Positions 1 through 6,404 of a DNA stretch of 14,249 nt are shown in pieces. Both the position numbers and the translations under genes were made by a program. The notes under the pieces were generated by a model that saw only the letters and a program-made list of their open reading frames with translations, did no database searches and was not told the DNA's origin. Where the stretch lies: NCBI GenBank assembly GCA_937885695.1, contig CALABP010000065.1, positions 1-14,249 of the forward strand. Reading direction: 5' to 3'. The DNA comes from DTU089 sp002440045 (GTDB lineage Bacteria; Bacillota; Clostridia; Oscillospirales; Acutalibacteraceae). How positions within the stretch are numbered: position 1 is the stretch's first letter; the number at the start of each line of letters is the position of its first letter.

Positions 1-31
1 AGGAGACCAGCTATGAAAAGTCAAGAGGAAA

Positions 32-1210
32 TTAAGAATTAACAAGACGGGAAGGATCGAACAAAATATTGTGCTTTAAAAGAGTGAAAATGACGCGAAC
101 GAGTTTGTGAGCGACATGACCTAAAGCACCATAGTGACTGAGACCTTGAGAAAGTTTCAGTTGGTAATAATCGGAAAAGGTATCGTTGCGAAGAGAGAGT
201 TGCCAAGCGGAATTGATTAAAGCGAACCGAAGCATTTTAGAACCGCGTTTTGACATCTTTGTGGAACGAGCTTTAAACTTGCCGGATTGACAAACAGTAG
301 GGTCAAGACCTGCATAAGCAAGGAGCTTGGCAGGAGAAGAAAAGCGGTCAATGTTACCGATTTCACCCAAAATCATAGCACCGTCAATAGCGCCGATTCC
401 GGGAATGGACATAATAACGGAATTAAGCTCACACATAGTATCTTTAATAACCTTTTCAATCTCATCAATTTGCTGTTCCAATAGCTCTATTTGCTGAATG
501 GTTTGGGCTATTTGAATGGATATGTAGGGGTTCTTCACTCCTACGGAGGATTTAGCCAGACTTTTTAAGGCTTCGGCCGTACTTCTTGAGAATCGTCCGC
601 GAGACGCGTTTGAGAGGAGCTTGCTTAAAGAATCTAAGCGTAAGGCGGCTATCTCTGCGGGTGAAGAACACCGCTTCAAGAGCGTATAGCAGGTAGAAAT
701 GTGAATGCCGGATTTAAAAAAAGAAAGCAATTCGGGGAAAAGCAGGTTGACATATCCCGAAAGCTGAATTTTGAGTCTTGCCTTGGATTTTTTAAGGTTT
801 TGACGAAAACGGCAGAGGGATTTCAGTTTAAGTGAGCAAGCGTCCTGCTCGGTGTATAAGCGATAAGAATTGACCATAAGAGATTTAATAATCAAAAGAG
901 TATCAACCTTATCGGTTTTGGTTTTTCTGATATTGGTTTTACGCAAAGTAGCGGTTTGAATAGGATTGATCACAGCAAGCTTGTAACCGGAATCAAAGAG
1001 AAAACAAATAAGGTTTTCGGAATAGATACCGGTAGATTCAAGACCGATGATCAATTGCTCTTTCGGAAAAGAAGCGATTTTTGAAATGAACTTCGCAAAT
1101 CCGGGCGCGTCGTTGTCAAAAGCAAAGGGTTCAACGAGAACAATGCCGTCCGAATCTGCGGCGGCTGCGTAATGTGTGGTTTTGGCTACATCAATACCGA
1201 CATAAATCAT
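32..1210 (-). CDS. IS110-family transposase (DEDD recombinase)
   Basis: This 392-aa protein is the recombinase that cuts and rejoins element and target DNA, guided in this family by a bridge RNA. The N-terminal RuvC-like domain has the DEDD set: D7 in GIDVAK, E59 in GLESTG, and D100 and D103 in KTDKVD. A long helical region around residues 236-262 probably forms a coiled coil. The C-terminal Tnp domain has IPGIG (269-273), the AYAGLDP stretch (299-304), and QSG with S309 as the likely catalytic serine. I chose the ATG at 1210 because GGAGG lies 8 nt upstream and family members start close to the GIDVAK motif. An ATG ten codons earlier has no such site. Length and motifs are intact, so the element may be active. 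Confidence 0.96.
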   Translation of the reverse strand: MIYVGIDVAKTTHYAAAADSDGIVLVEPFAFDNDAPGFAKFISKIASFPKEQLIIGLESTGIYSENLICFLFDSGYKLAVINPIQTATLRKTNIRKTKTDKVDTLLIIKSLMVNSYRLYTEQDACSLKLKSLCRFRQNLKKSKARLKIQLSGYVNLLFPELLSFFKSGIHISTCYTLLKRCSSPAEIAALRLDSLSKLLSNASRGRFSRSTAEALKSLAKSSVGVKNPYISIQIAQTIQQIELLEQQIDEIEKVIKDTMCELNSVIMSIPGIGAIDGAMILGEIGNIDRFSSPAKLLAYAGLDPTVCQSGKFKARSTKMSKRGSKMLRFALINSAWQLSLRNDTFSDYYQLKLSQGLSHYGALGHVAHKLVRVIFTLLKHNILFDPSRLVNS

Positions 1211-1400
1211 ACAAAAGACCTCCGAAAAGATGGGATACACCGCACCGAGCCACCGGAAATTATCCGCGTAAACTTGCGTGACATAAAGAATCGCAAAAGC
1301 GTTCTATCCAGCTATAAACATTTAGAATAAATCCGTGGCAATACACTCCTTAAAGTCATCAATGTGACAAAAAAACATAAAAAGTCCACGGTGTTCTAAA
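1211..1400 (-). ncRNA. Candidate bridge RNA of the IS110 element
   Basis: This non-coding left end is predicted to be transcribed toward the transposase. Its first part closes into a long stem: TTTAGAA plus CCGTGG (plus-strand arm 1321-1338) pairs with CCACGG plus TTCTAAA (1386-1400). Inside is a smaller GTCA/TGAC hairpin (1355-1368). The second part holds another hairpin (CGC-AAAA-GCG with flanking AGAA/TTCT, 1287-1305). CCAGCTAT at 1308-1315 repeats exactly at 7-14 next to the element's right end, as expected if it is a donor guide. The RNA strand also contains AGGAG (complement of 1346-1350), identical to positions 1-5 beside the insertion, a possible but short target guide. Size (about 185 nt) and location fit known IS110-group bridge RNAs. 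The boundaries are inferred. Confidence 0.6.
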
Positions 1401-1402
1401 CA

Positions 1403-1411
1403 ATTATATCA
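1403..1411 (-). promoter_or_regulatory. Extended -10 promoter element in the IS left end
   Basis: On the minus strand this reads TGATATAAT, a perfect -10 hexamer with an upstream TG. In the integrated element there is no good -35. If the ends join into a circle at the CT core (4-5 with 1418-1419), TTCATA from the right end (12-17) falls exactly 17 bp upstream. That is the junction-promoter design known for IS110 elements. A start near 1395-1398 would begin the candidate bridge RNA. Confidence 0.5.
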
Positions 1412-1429
1412 CAAATCAGACCCTACGGC

Positions 1430-1486
1430 GCGGCGCGCCGCATATAAAAAGCTTCAGTCGCTACGCTCCCTCAGCTTTTTATATGC
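1430..1486. repeat. Palindromic REP-like sequence beside the IS
   Basis: A GC-rich stretch containing the palindrome GGCGCGCC is followed by a perfect 14-bp inverted repeat, GCATATAAAAAGCT (1440-1453) with AGCTTTTTATATGC (1473-1486), enclosing a 19-nt loop. There is no T-run after it, so it is not an obvious terminator. It resembles the hairpin repeats at the far end of the window in style, and CCCTACG at 1421-1427 also occurs beside one of those hairpins. Some IS110 elements insert into such repeats. Confidence 0.7.
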
Positions 1487-1559
1487 CTATCTTTGAGGTG
1501 AGTGTAAATAATTCAGAAAGGGTATGACGTAGCTTTGACTATATCATACAAGTTTTATT

Positions 1560-3107
1560 ATGGCTCAGGATTTTAATGATTATGATGAACTTTTGAAGAT
1601 TTTTGAGGACGAACCCAAGAAAAAATCTTCATCTCAAAGCACGAAAAAAAGCATGGCTGACAAAAGCAGCGTTGAAAAGGCAAAGGAAGAACGCCAAAAA
1701 AAGGTGCAGAACTTTGACCTTAACCTTAACGCCCCCGAAGAGAATAAAGCGCCGCACAACAGAGGCGAGGTTTATTTTTCAAATTCGCCGAAGGATATTA
1801 AAGACAGCATCCGTGCAAGAAGCGCAAAAGAAAGCGCCGAAAGAGCGGAAAGAAGCGCCGAAAAGCCCGAAAAATCAAGGGCTGTTCCGCCGCCCGCAAC
1901 CGATACTCAGAAAAAGCTTTTAAAGCTTAAAGCTCTTAAAAAAGCCGAAAAAGAAAAAAAGCGCTCCAATAAAAGCAACGGTAAATTTGCCCGTTTCTTT
2001 AAAAACGGCAACCGCAAAACGGCGCTTACTTCGGCGGCTCTTTATCTTGCCATCATAGCTTTTTTCAGCGTTATACTCTGCGTTTACGGAATTGGCTGTA
2101 TAAACGACATTCTCGCTTTAAACAGAAGCGACACGCCTGTTGAAGTCACAATTTCCGACGGTATGACAGACGGCCAGGTTATCAATATTTTAAAGAAAAA
2201 TCACCTTATAAAAAACAAGCTGTTCTGCAAGGCGTTTATTAAGGCTATTCACATTACCGACAAGCCCAAATACACAGGCGGCGAATATGTAACGGGTATT
2301 TACACGCTCACCCCGAGCATGGGTCTTGAAAAAATGCTTTCGACAGCGCAAGCCGACTTTACACTTTCGGAGACCATTAAGCTCACCTTCCCCGAGGGCT
2401 GGACAGCCGACCAGATTGCCCAAAAGCTTGAAGCAAACGAGGTTTGCTCGGCGTCAAGCTTTATAACAACGCTTCAGTCGGTAGACTTTTCGGAAGAATA
2501 TCCCTTCCTTTCAAACCTCGGCAGCAAAGAAGAGCGTTTCAGAGTTCTTGAGGGCTATTTGTACCCCGACACATACGACTTCTATATCGGCGAAAACGCT
2601 TCAAGCGTTATAAGACGTTTCCTTGACAACTTTAAAGCAAAGTGGATAGAAAGCTACAGCGAAGAAGCCGCCAAACGCGGTATGACCGTTGACGAGGTTA
2701 TGACGGTCGCCTCAATTCTTCAGAAAGAAGCCGCCGACACCTCGCAGATGGCTACAATCGCCTCGGTAATTTATAACCGTCTTGACTCGTCAAACTTCCA
2801 GTGGCTCCAGTGCGACTCCACAGAGACGTATCTGCTTGAAACCATCAAGCCCACGCTCACATCTTCGACCGAGGATACAGAAAAGTATATCAGATACCGC
2901 GACCTTTACGACACTTATTCGACAGAGTGCAAAGGCTTGCCGATAGGACCTATCTGCAACCCGGGCGACTCGGCTATATATGCCGCGCTTCACCCCGAAG
3001 ATACGACGTATTTCTATTTCAGGCACGACGATGACGGCAACGTTTATTATGCTTCAACCTTTGCCGAGCATGAGCAAAACGGCAGAAAGATTGCTAACAA
3101 ATCATGA
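1560..3107 (+). CDS. mltG: Endolytic murein transglycosylase MltG
   Basis: MltG cuts nascent peptidoglycan strands inside the chain at the outer face of the membrane and is thought to set strand length. The 515-aa protein has a long charged, Lys/Glu-rich cytoplasmic N-terminus (about 1-150, low complexity), one membrane segment (about 155-178), a LysM-like region, and the YceG-type catalytic domain. E390 in SILQKEAAD matches the family's catalytic glutamate. EGYLYPDTYDF (331-341) and GLPIGPICNPG (459-469) are further family signatures. It is much longer than the roughly 340-aa E. coli enzyme, mostly because of the N-terminal extension. The ATG has no clear Shine-Dalgarno. The start is chosen because the reading frame begins here, but M32 is a possible alternative. 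It overlaps apbE by 4 nt (ATGA). Confidence 0.95.
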   Translation: MAQDFNDYDELLKIFEDEPKKKSSSQSTKKSMADKSSVEKAKEERQKKVQNFDLNLNAPEENKAPHNRGEVYFSNSPKDIKDSIRARSAKESAERAERSAEKPEKSRAVPPPATDTQKKLLKLKALKKAEKEKKRSNKSNGKFARFFKNGNRKTALTSAALYLAIIAFFSVILCVYGIGCINDILALNRSDTPVEVTISDGMTDGQVINILKKNHLIKNKLFCKAFIKAIHITDKPKYTGGEYVTGIYTLTPSMGLEKMLSTAQADFTLSETIKLTFPEGWTADQIAQKLEANEVCSASSFITTLQSVDFSEEYPFLSNLGSKEERFRVLEGYLYPDTYDFYIGENASSVIRRFLDNFKAKWIESYSEEAAKRGMTVDEVMTVASILQKEAADTSQMATIASVIYNRLDSSNFQWLQCDSTETYLLETIKPTLTSSTEDTEKYIRYRDLYDTYSTECKGLPIGPICNPGDSAIYAALHPEDTTYFYFRHDDDGNVYYASTFAEHEQNGRKIANKS

Positions 3108-4117
3108 AAAAACTGATTTCGGCAATTCTTTGCGCGGCAATGCTTTTAACGTTTTCATCCTGCACGCAAAATGTAAAACAAGAGTATTCATTCTTCGGAA
3201 TGAATACTCTTATGGCTATTACGGTATTTGACGGCGGCTCGCTTTCGCCCGAAGCCGTAAACAATATTACAAAAGAAAAGTGCGAAGAGCTTGAAAAGGT
3301 CTTTGACGCTTTAGACGAAAGCTCCGAAGTTTACCGTTTTAACAACAGGACTTCGCGCGATTTTAAAGTCTCCCCCACTTTAAGTGCCGCTCTCACAAAG
3401 GCGCTTTCGGCATATGACATCACAGACGGCGCTTTTGACATAAGCGTTATGCCGCTTCTGTCGCTTTGGGGCTTTGACAACGGCAACTACGGCCTGCCTA
3501 AACACGGGGATATAGAAAATGCGCTTAAATCGGTCGGCTCAAAAAAACTCACACTTTCGGGCGGCGTTCTTTCAGCCGACGCAGCTGTAAAAATCAGTAT
3601 GGGCGGCATAGCAAAAGGCTTTTTCGGCGATGAGCTCATAAAAGCCTTTAAAGGCAGCGGCGTTACGGCTGTTTTTTCGCTCGGCGGAAACATTGTAACT
3701 TTAGGGCAGAAAAAAGACGGCTCGCCTTTTTCAATTGCGATTAAAGACCCTAAAAACGATTCGGCAACATTTTGCACCGTTAAAGTCGACGGCGAAACCT
3801 CAGTTGTAACCTCAGGCGGATATGAACGTTATTTTGAATACGAAGGAAAAAAATATCATCATATCCTTGACCCGAAAACAGGCTACCCCGCAGAAAGCGG
3901 CATTTTAAGCGTTACCGTCATAGGAAAAGACGGCGCTTTGTGCGACGCATTTTCAACAGGGCTGTTTGTTCTCGGCAAAGAAAAAGCCGCCGAGATTATG
4001 AAATCTCAAAGCGGCTTTGACTATGTAATTTTGTGCGACGACGGCAAAATCTATACATCGCTTTCGGAAGAAATGCTAACCCTTTCAAAAGACACCGATT
4101 ACACCGTCGTCAGATAA
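3104..4117 (+). CDS. apbE: FAD:protein FMN transferase (ApbE family lipoprotein)
   Basis: ApbE enzymes attach FMN from FAD to Thr/Ser residues of target flavoproteins such as Rnf or Nqr subunits and extracellular reductases, outside the membrane. The 337-aa product starts with a lipoprotein signal (Lys2-Lys3, hydrophobic core, FSSC with Cys20; the Phe at -3 is less usual). Family motifs follow: GMNTLMAIT (32-40), SMGGIAKG (165-172), SLGGN (192-196), HHILDPKTGYP (252-262) and DAFSTG (281-286), which carry the FAD and Mg2+ contacts. It is translationally coupled to mltG through an ATGA overlap. Its 3' end overlaps hemW on the other strand by 8 bp. No target flavoprotein is nearby, so its substrate is unknown. 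Confidence 0.94.
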   Translation: MKKLISAILCAAMLLTFSSCTQNVKQEYSFFGMNTLMAITVFDGGSLSPEAVNNITKEKCEELEKVFDALDESSEVYRFNNRTSRDFKVSPTLSAALTKALSAYDITDGAFDISVMPLLSLWGFDNGNYGLPKHGDIENALKSVGSKKLTLSGGVLSADAAVKISMGGIAKGFFGDELIKAFKGSGVTAVFSLGGNIVTLGQKKDGSPFSIAIKDPKNDSATFCTVKVDGETSVVTSGGYERYFEYEGKKYHHILDPKTGYPAESGILSVTVIGKDGALCDAFSTGLFVLGKEKAAEIMKSQSGFDYVILCDDGKIYTSLSEEMLTLSKDTDYTVVR

Positions 4118-5216
4118 TTTCGGAAATAAGGCTGTTTGAAACAAGAAAGCCCTTTTCGGTAAGCGAAAAATTCTCACCGTCAAAATTTATGAACCCGTTC
4201 TTTTTTAAGAGCGGGGCTTTTTTTATTAAAGGCTCTGCGCTTTTATCGCCGTAAAGCGCTTTTAATTCAGACAAATTGACGCCGCCCTCAAGGCGAAGGC
4301 GAAGCATTATGTACTCCTCTTTGCCGCCGCCGAAATCATCAAAAACAGGCGGCTTTCCGTCGCAAAAATCCCTAACGGAACGGTTGTAATAAAATCTTTT
4401 CCCGTTTACCAAAGAGTGCGCCGCCGCGCCTATTCCGAGGTAGTCGTCAAGAAGCCAATATTTTGTATTGTGGCGGCTTTCAAACCCCGGCTTTGCAAAA
4501 TTTGATATTTCATAATGCACAAAGCCCGCCGTCTTTAAAAAATCACAGCATTTTTCATAAAGCGCCGCAACCGCGTCGTCATCGGGAAAATCGTATTTAC
4601 TGCGGTTTTTGTAAAAGAAAGTCCCCTCTTCGAGCTTCAAAATATATGCACTTATGTGCTTTACGTCAAGAGAATTTGCAAACTCAAGCGTTTCTTCAAG
4701 GCTTTTTTCGGTCTGAAACGGTATGCCGAGCATAACGTCGAGCGAAATATTTGTAATACCTGCGTTTTTTAAAAGCGAAACTACGTGTGAAATGCGCTCT
4801 TTATCGGACGTTCTGCCGAGCGTGCGGCGCTCTTTTTCGACAGCGGACTGCATTCCCAAAGAAACCCTGTTAACGCCGACCGACTTAAAATACGGCAAAA
4901 GCCCCTCTATATCCGACGAGGGATTGCATTCAACGGTAATTTCAGAGCCATCGCCCGCGCCGTATGCTTTTTTCGCAGCCGAAACAATACGCGCAATGTC
5001 TTCGCCTTTTAAAACCGAGGGCGTGCCGCCGCCGAGATATATTGTATCGGCATTAAATGAGTCAAGAAAGCCCGCGGCGCGCCTGTTTGTATTAATTTCG
5101 TCAATAACAGCCTCAACATATTCGTTTTTTTCCTTTTCGCCGCACCTCAGCGAATAAAAATCGCAATAAGGGCATTTTGAAGCGCAAAAAGGAATATGAA
5201 TATACACACCGCCCAC
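4110..5216 (-). CDS. hemW: Radical SAM protein HemW (HemN-like, probable heme chaperone)
   Basis: The 368-aa protein has the radical SAM cluster motif C11-x3-C15-x2-C18 followed by Asp-Phe. HemW has an aromatic residue there, whereas true coproporphyrinogen dehydrogenase HemN has CxC. GGGTPS (62-67) is the SAM-binding glycine motif, and KYWLLDDYLGIGAAAHS is characteristic of the HemW/HemN family. The C-terminal third is a HemN-type winged region. HemW proteins bind heme and deliver it to respiratory enzymes; many older annotations call them coproporphyrinogen oxidase. The start is GTG at 5216. Homologues usually begin very close to YIHIPFC, so the GTG three codons later is an alternative. It has its own promoter at 5244-5272. 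Confidence 0.93.
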   Translation of the reverse strand: MGGVYIHIPFCASKCPYCDFYSLRCGEKEKNEYVEAVIDEINTNRRAAGFLDSFNADTIYLGGGTPSVLKGEDIARIVSAAKKAYGAGDGSEITVECNPSSDIEGLLPYFKSVGVNRVSLGMQSAVEKERRTLGRTSDKERISHVVSLLKNAGITNISLDVMLGIPFQTEKSLEETLEFANSLDVKHISAYILKLEEGTFFYKNRSKYDFPDDDAVAALYEKCCDFLKTAGFVHYEISNFAKPGFESRHNTKYWLLDDYLGIGAAAHSLVNGKRFYYNRSVRDFCDGKPPVFDDFGGGKEEYIMLRLRLEGGVNLSELKALYGDKSAEPLIKKAPLLKKNGFINFDGENFSLTEKGFLVSNSLISEII

Positions 5217-5243
5217 AAAGTCACCGCCGTCTGTTTTTTCACT

Positions 5244-5272
5244 ATTCTATCACAAAAAAGAGTAGTCTTCAA
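5244..5272 (-). promoter_or_regulatory. SigA-type promoter of hemW
   Basis: On the minus strand TTGAAG (5267-5272) and TAGAAT (5244-5249) are separated by exactly 17 bp. A start near 5237 leaves about 20 nt of leader before the hemW GTG. The -35 overlaps the stop codon of the small upstream gene. Confidence 0.7.
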
Positions 5273-5478
5273 CCGCTCTTTTTCGCGCTGTCGGCGTTTT
5301 CACATCTTTTAATTCGCGAAATCACATATTTGTTTTTGCACCCGCCGACTTTATCGCAATCGTGGCAGTGAAGGCACTTTATGCTTTTGTTGCCGTCGTG
5401 ATAGGTTGTCTCTTCAAGAATGATGTTCTTTCCAACAACGGTGCAATACTGCTCGTAAGTAAATGAATGTCTGTTCAA
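5269..5478 (-). CDS. Small cysteine-rich protein of unknown function
   Basis: This 69-codon frame starts at TTG (5476-5478). The choice of TTG rests on an excellent GGAGGTG (5484-5490) with ideal spacing; the only upstream ATG in this frame has no such site. The protein is soluble, with Cys at 12, 35, 38, 41, 47 and 59. Residues 35-47 form C-x2-C-x2-C-x5-C, a knot that could hold zinc or an iron-sulfur cluster. The C-terminus is basic. I do not recognise the family. It lies on the same strand as and just upstream of hemW, whose -35 box overlaps its stop codon, so readthrough co-expression is possible. The strong ribosome binding site is the main argument that it is real. Confidence 0.6.
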   Translation of the reverse strand: MNRHSFTYEQYCTVVGKNIILEETTYHDGNKSIKCLHCHDCDKVGGCKNKYVISRIKRCENADSAKKSG

Positions 5479-5540
5479 AATAACACCTCCGATAATAATA
5501 AGTATGCACAAAACTCTTTGTGTTACACCGAAAAATAAGC

Positions 5541-5819
5541 TAAGCATAAGAGAGTCGAACCCTGTACGGTTTTAAAAGGCCCTCTTTTCGCCGCTACTGC
5601 GTCAAAAAGCCTCGCAAGGCGAAAGCATTGCTTCGTTTTTTTCCTTGTACCGACAAAAATATGACATTTTAAAACTGCGAAGCACCCAAAAAGCTTTAGT
5701 TTTTGCATAGTCGGGTGTTTCTTTGACGCAGCAATACTTTCGTATTGCAAGGAGAAAAACGCCCGAGGATACGGAAAATAAAGCTTTTAGGGCGACCGGG
5801 TTCGACCCTCTTATGCTTA
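5541..5819. mobile_element. MITE-like element with 22-bp terminal inverted repeats
   Basis: A 279-bp segment is bounded by inverted repeats at 5541-5562 and 5798-5819 that match at 21 of 22 positions. The outer part reads TAAGCATAAGAG and the inner part GTCGAACCC. Both ends begin with TA, which would fit the TA target duplication of IS630/Tc1-type transposition, but this is inference. An inner pair, CTGCGTCAAA near 5595-5605 and TTTGACGCAG near 5721-5731, adds further self-complementarity. The minus-strand interior contains a CGCCC...GGGCG stem followed by TTTTT, terminator-like. No transposase is encoded. A diverged copy in opposite orientation lies at 7626-7868. A minus-strand open frame through the interior is discussed in the findings and is not called as a gene. 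Confidence 0.75.
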
Positions 5820-5882
5820 AAAAAAGTTATAAGAAAAGCCGCGGTTTAATATTAATTATGTGAAGAAGTTTTTAAAGGAGAG

Positions 5883-6086
5883 ATGTTTTTGAAAACAAGG
5901 CGGCTTTCTTACAGTATTGCAGACGAAATAGAAGAGTCAAAACGGCGCTTAAAATATGCGTATTTTAAGTTCTCGATTGCCGACGACCCTTTGCTTATTG
6001 AAGAAGCGGTCTTTGAAATTAAAAGCCTTGAAGCAAAATACAGCTATTTATTAAGAGAATTAAAAAAGGAGCAAGAAACAAAATGA
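5883..6086 (+). CDS. yaaL: YaaL-like DUF2508 family protein
   Basis: This 67-aa, highly charged, all-helical protein has the size and pattern of the YaaL/DUF2508 family, whose function is unknown. In Bacillus and many Clostridia yaaL sits between recR and bofA. Here bofA follows with a 4-nt ATGA overlap, which supports the assignment, while recR is absent from the window. The ATG at 5883 lies only 2 nt after AAAGGAG. The TTG at 5889 (residue 3) has the ideal 8-nt spacing and may be the true start. The assignment rests on context, length and helical character rather than on a diagnostic motif. Confidence 0.75.
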   Translation: MFLKTRRLSYSIADEIEESKRRLKYAYFKFSIADDPLLIEEAVFEIKSLEAKYSYLLRELKKEQETK

Positions 6087-6337
6087 ACCCTTATATTTAC
6101 GGCACCCTTGCGGTTTTGGCGCTTTTTATGCTTTTTGCATTTAAAAAAAGCGGAAGATTTTTAAAAGCGCTTTTAACAAGCGTCCTCGGCGGAATAGGCT
6201 CTGTCTGCGCGGTGGGCGCGCTGTCTTACTTTTTGCCGCTTTCGGTCGGTCTTAACGTTTTCACCGTGATATTTTGCGCAATCTTTTCCGTTCCCGGCAC
6301 AATTTTTCTTTTGCTTGTCAAAACTTTTTTGTTTTGA
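6083..6337 (+). CDS. bofA: BofA-family integral membrane protein (pro-SigK processing inhibitor)
   Basis: BofA holds the intramembrane protease SpoIVFB inactive in the outer forespore membrane during sporulation. The 84-aa product has two hydrophobic hairpins (about 4-20 and 30-80). Its C-terminal FSVPGTIFLLLVKTF matches the conserved proline-glycine signature at the end of BofA. The size is typical (B. subtilis BofA has 87 aa). It is translationally coupled to yaaL. The next promoter starts 3 nt after the stop. Its presence implies descent from a spore former but does not prove that this organism sporulates. Confidence 0.87.
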   Translation: MNPYIYGTLAVLALFMLFAFKKSGRFLKALLTSVLGGIGSVCAVGALSYFLPLSVGLNVFTVIFCAIFSVPGTIFLLLVKTFLF

Positions 6338-6339
6338 TA

Positions 6340-6368
6340 TTGAAAAAAGACTATATAAATAGTATAAT
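6340..6368 (+). promoter_or_regulatory. SigA-type promoter of rlmI
   Basis: TTGAAA (6340-6345), a 17-bp spacer and a perfect TATAAT (6363-6368) predict transcription starting near 6375, about 30 nt before the rlmI ATG. AGGAG precedes that ATG at good spacing. Confidence 0.85.
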
Positions 6369-6404
6369 TGTGCGGTATTATACGAAAAAAGTCAGGAGCA
6401 AATT

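Larger units (their letters stand above)
4..1419 (-). mobile_element. IS110-family insertion sequence (IS110 group)
   Basis: This is a complete or nearly complete IS110-type element. It has one transposase gene, about 200 bp of structured non-coding DNA upstream of it and only about 30 bp downstream. Long upstream and short downstream ends are typical of the IS110 group, which keeps its bridge RNA in the left end; the IS1111 group has it in the right end. The pentamer AGACC occurs at 4-8 and again at 1418-1422. A 2-bp core shared by element and target (AG on the plus strand, CT on the transposase strand) fits at 4-5 and 1418-1419. No terminal inverted repeats are visible, as expected. The exact ends are inferred, and only 3 bp of left flank is in the window, so the alternative core at 9-10 cannot be excluded. 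Confidence 0.85.

Noticed and set aside
5523..5750. Minus-strand 75-codon frame as a gene
   Set aside because: It crosses the terminal repeat of the MITE-like element into its flank and has no ribosome binding site. The conserved part is reported as a finding instead.
5798..5819. tRNA gene or tRNA 3' end, suggested by GGGTTCGACCC resembling a T-arm
   Set aside because: No acceptor, D or anticodon arms fit around it, and the sequence is explained as a terminal inverted repeat.
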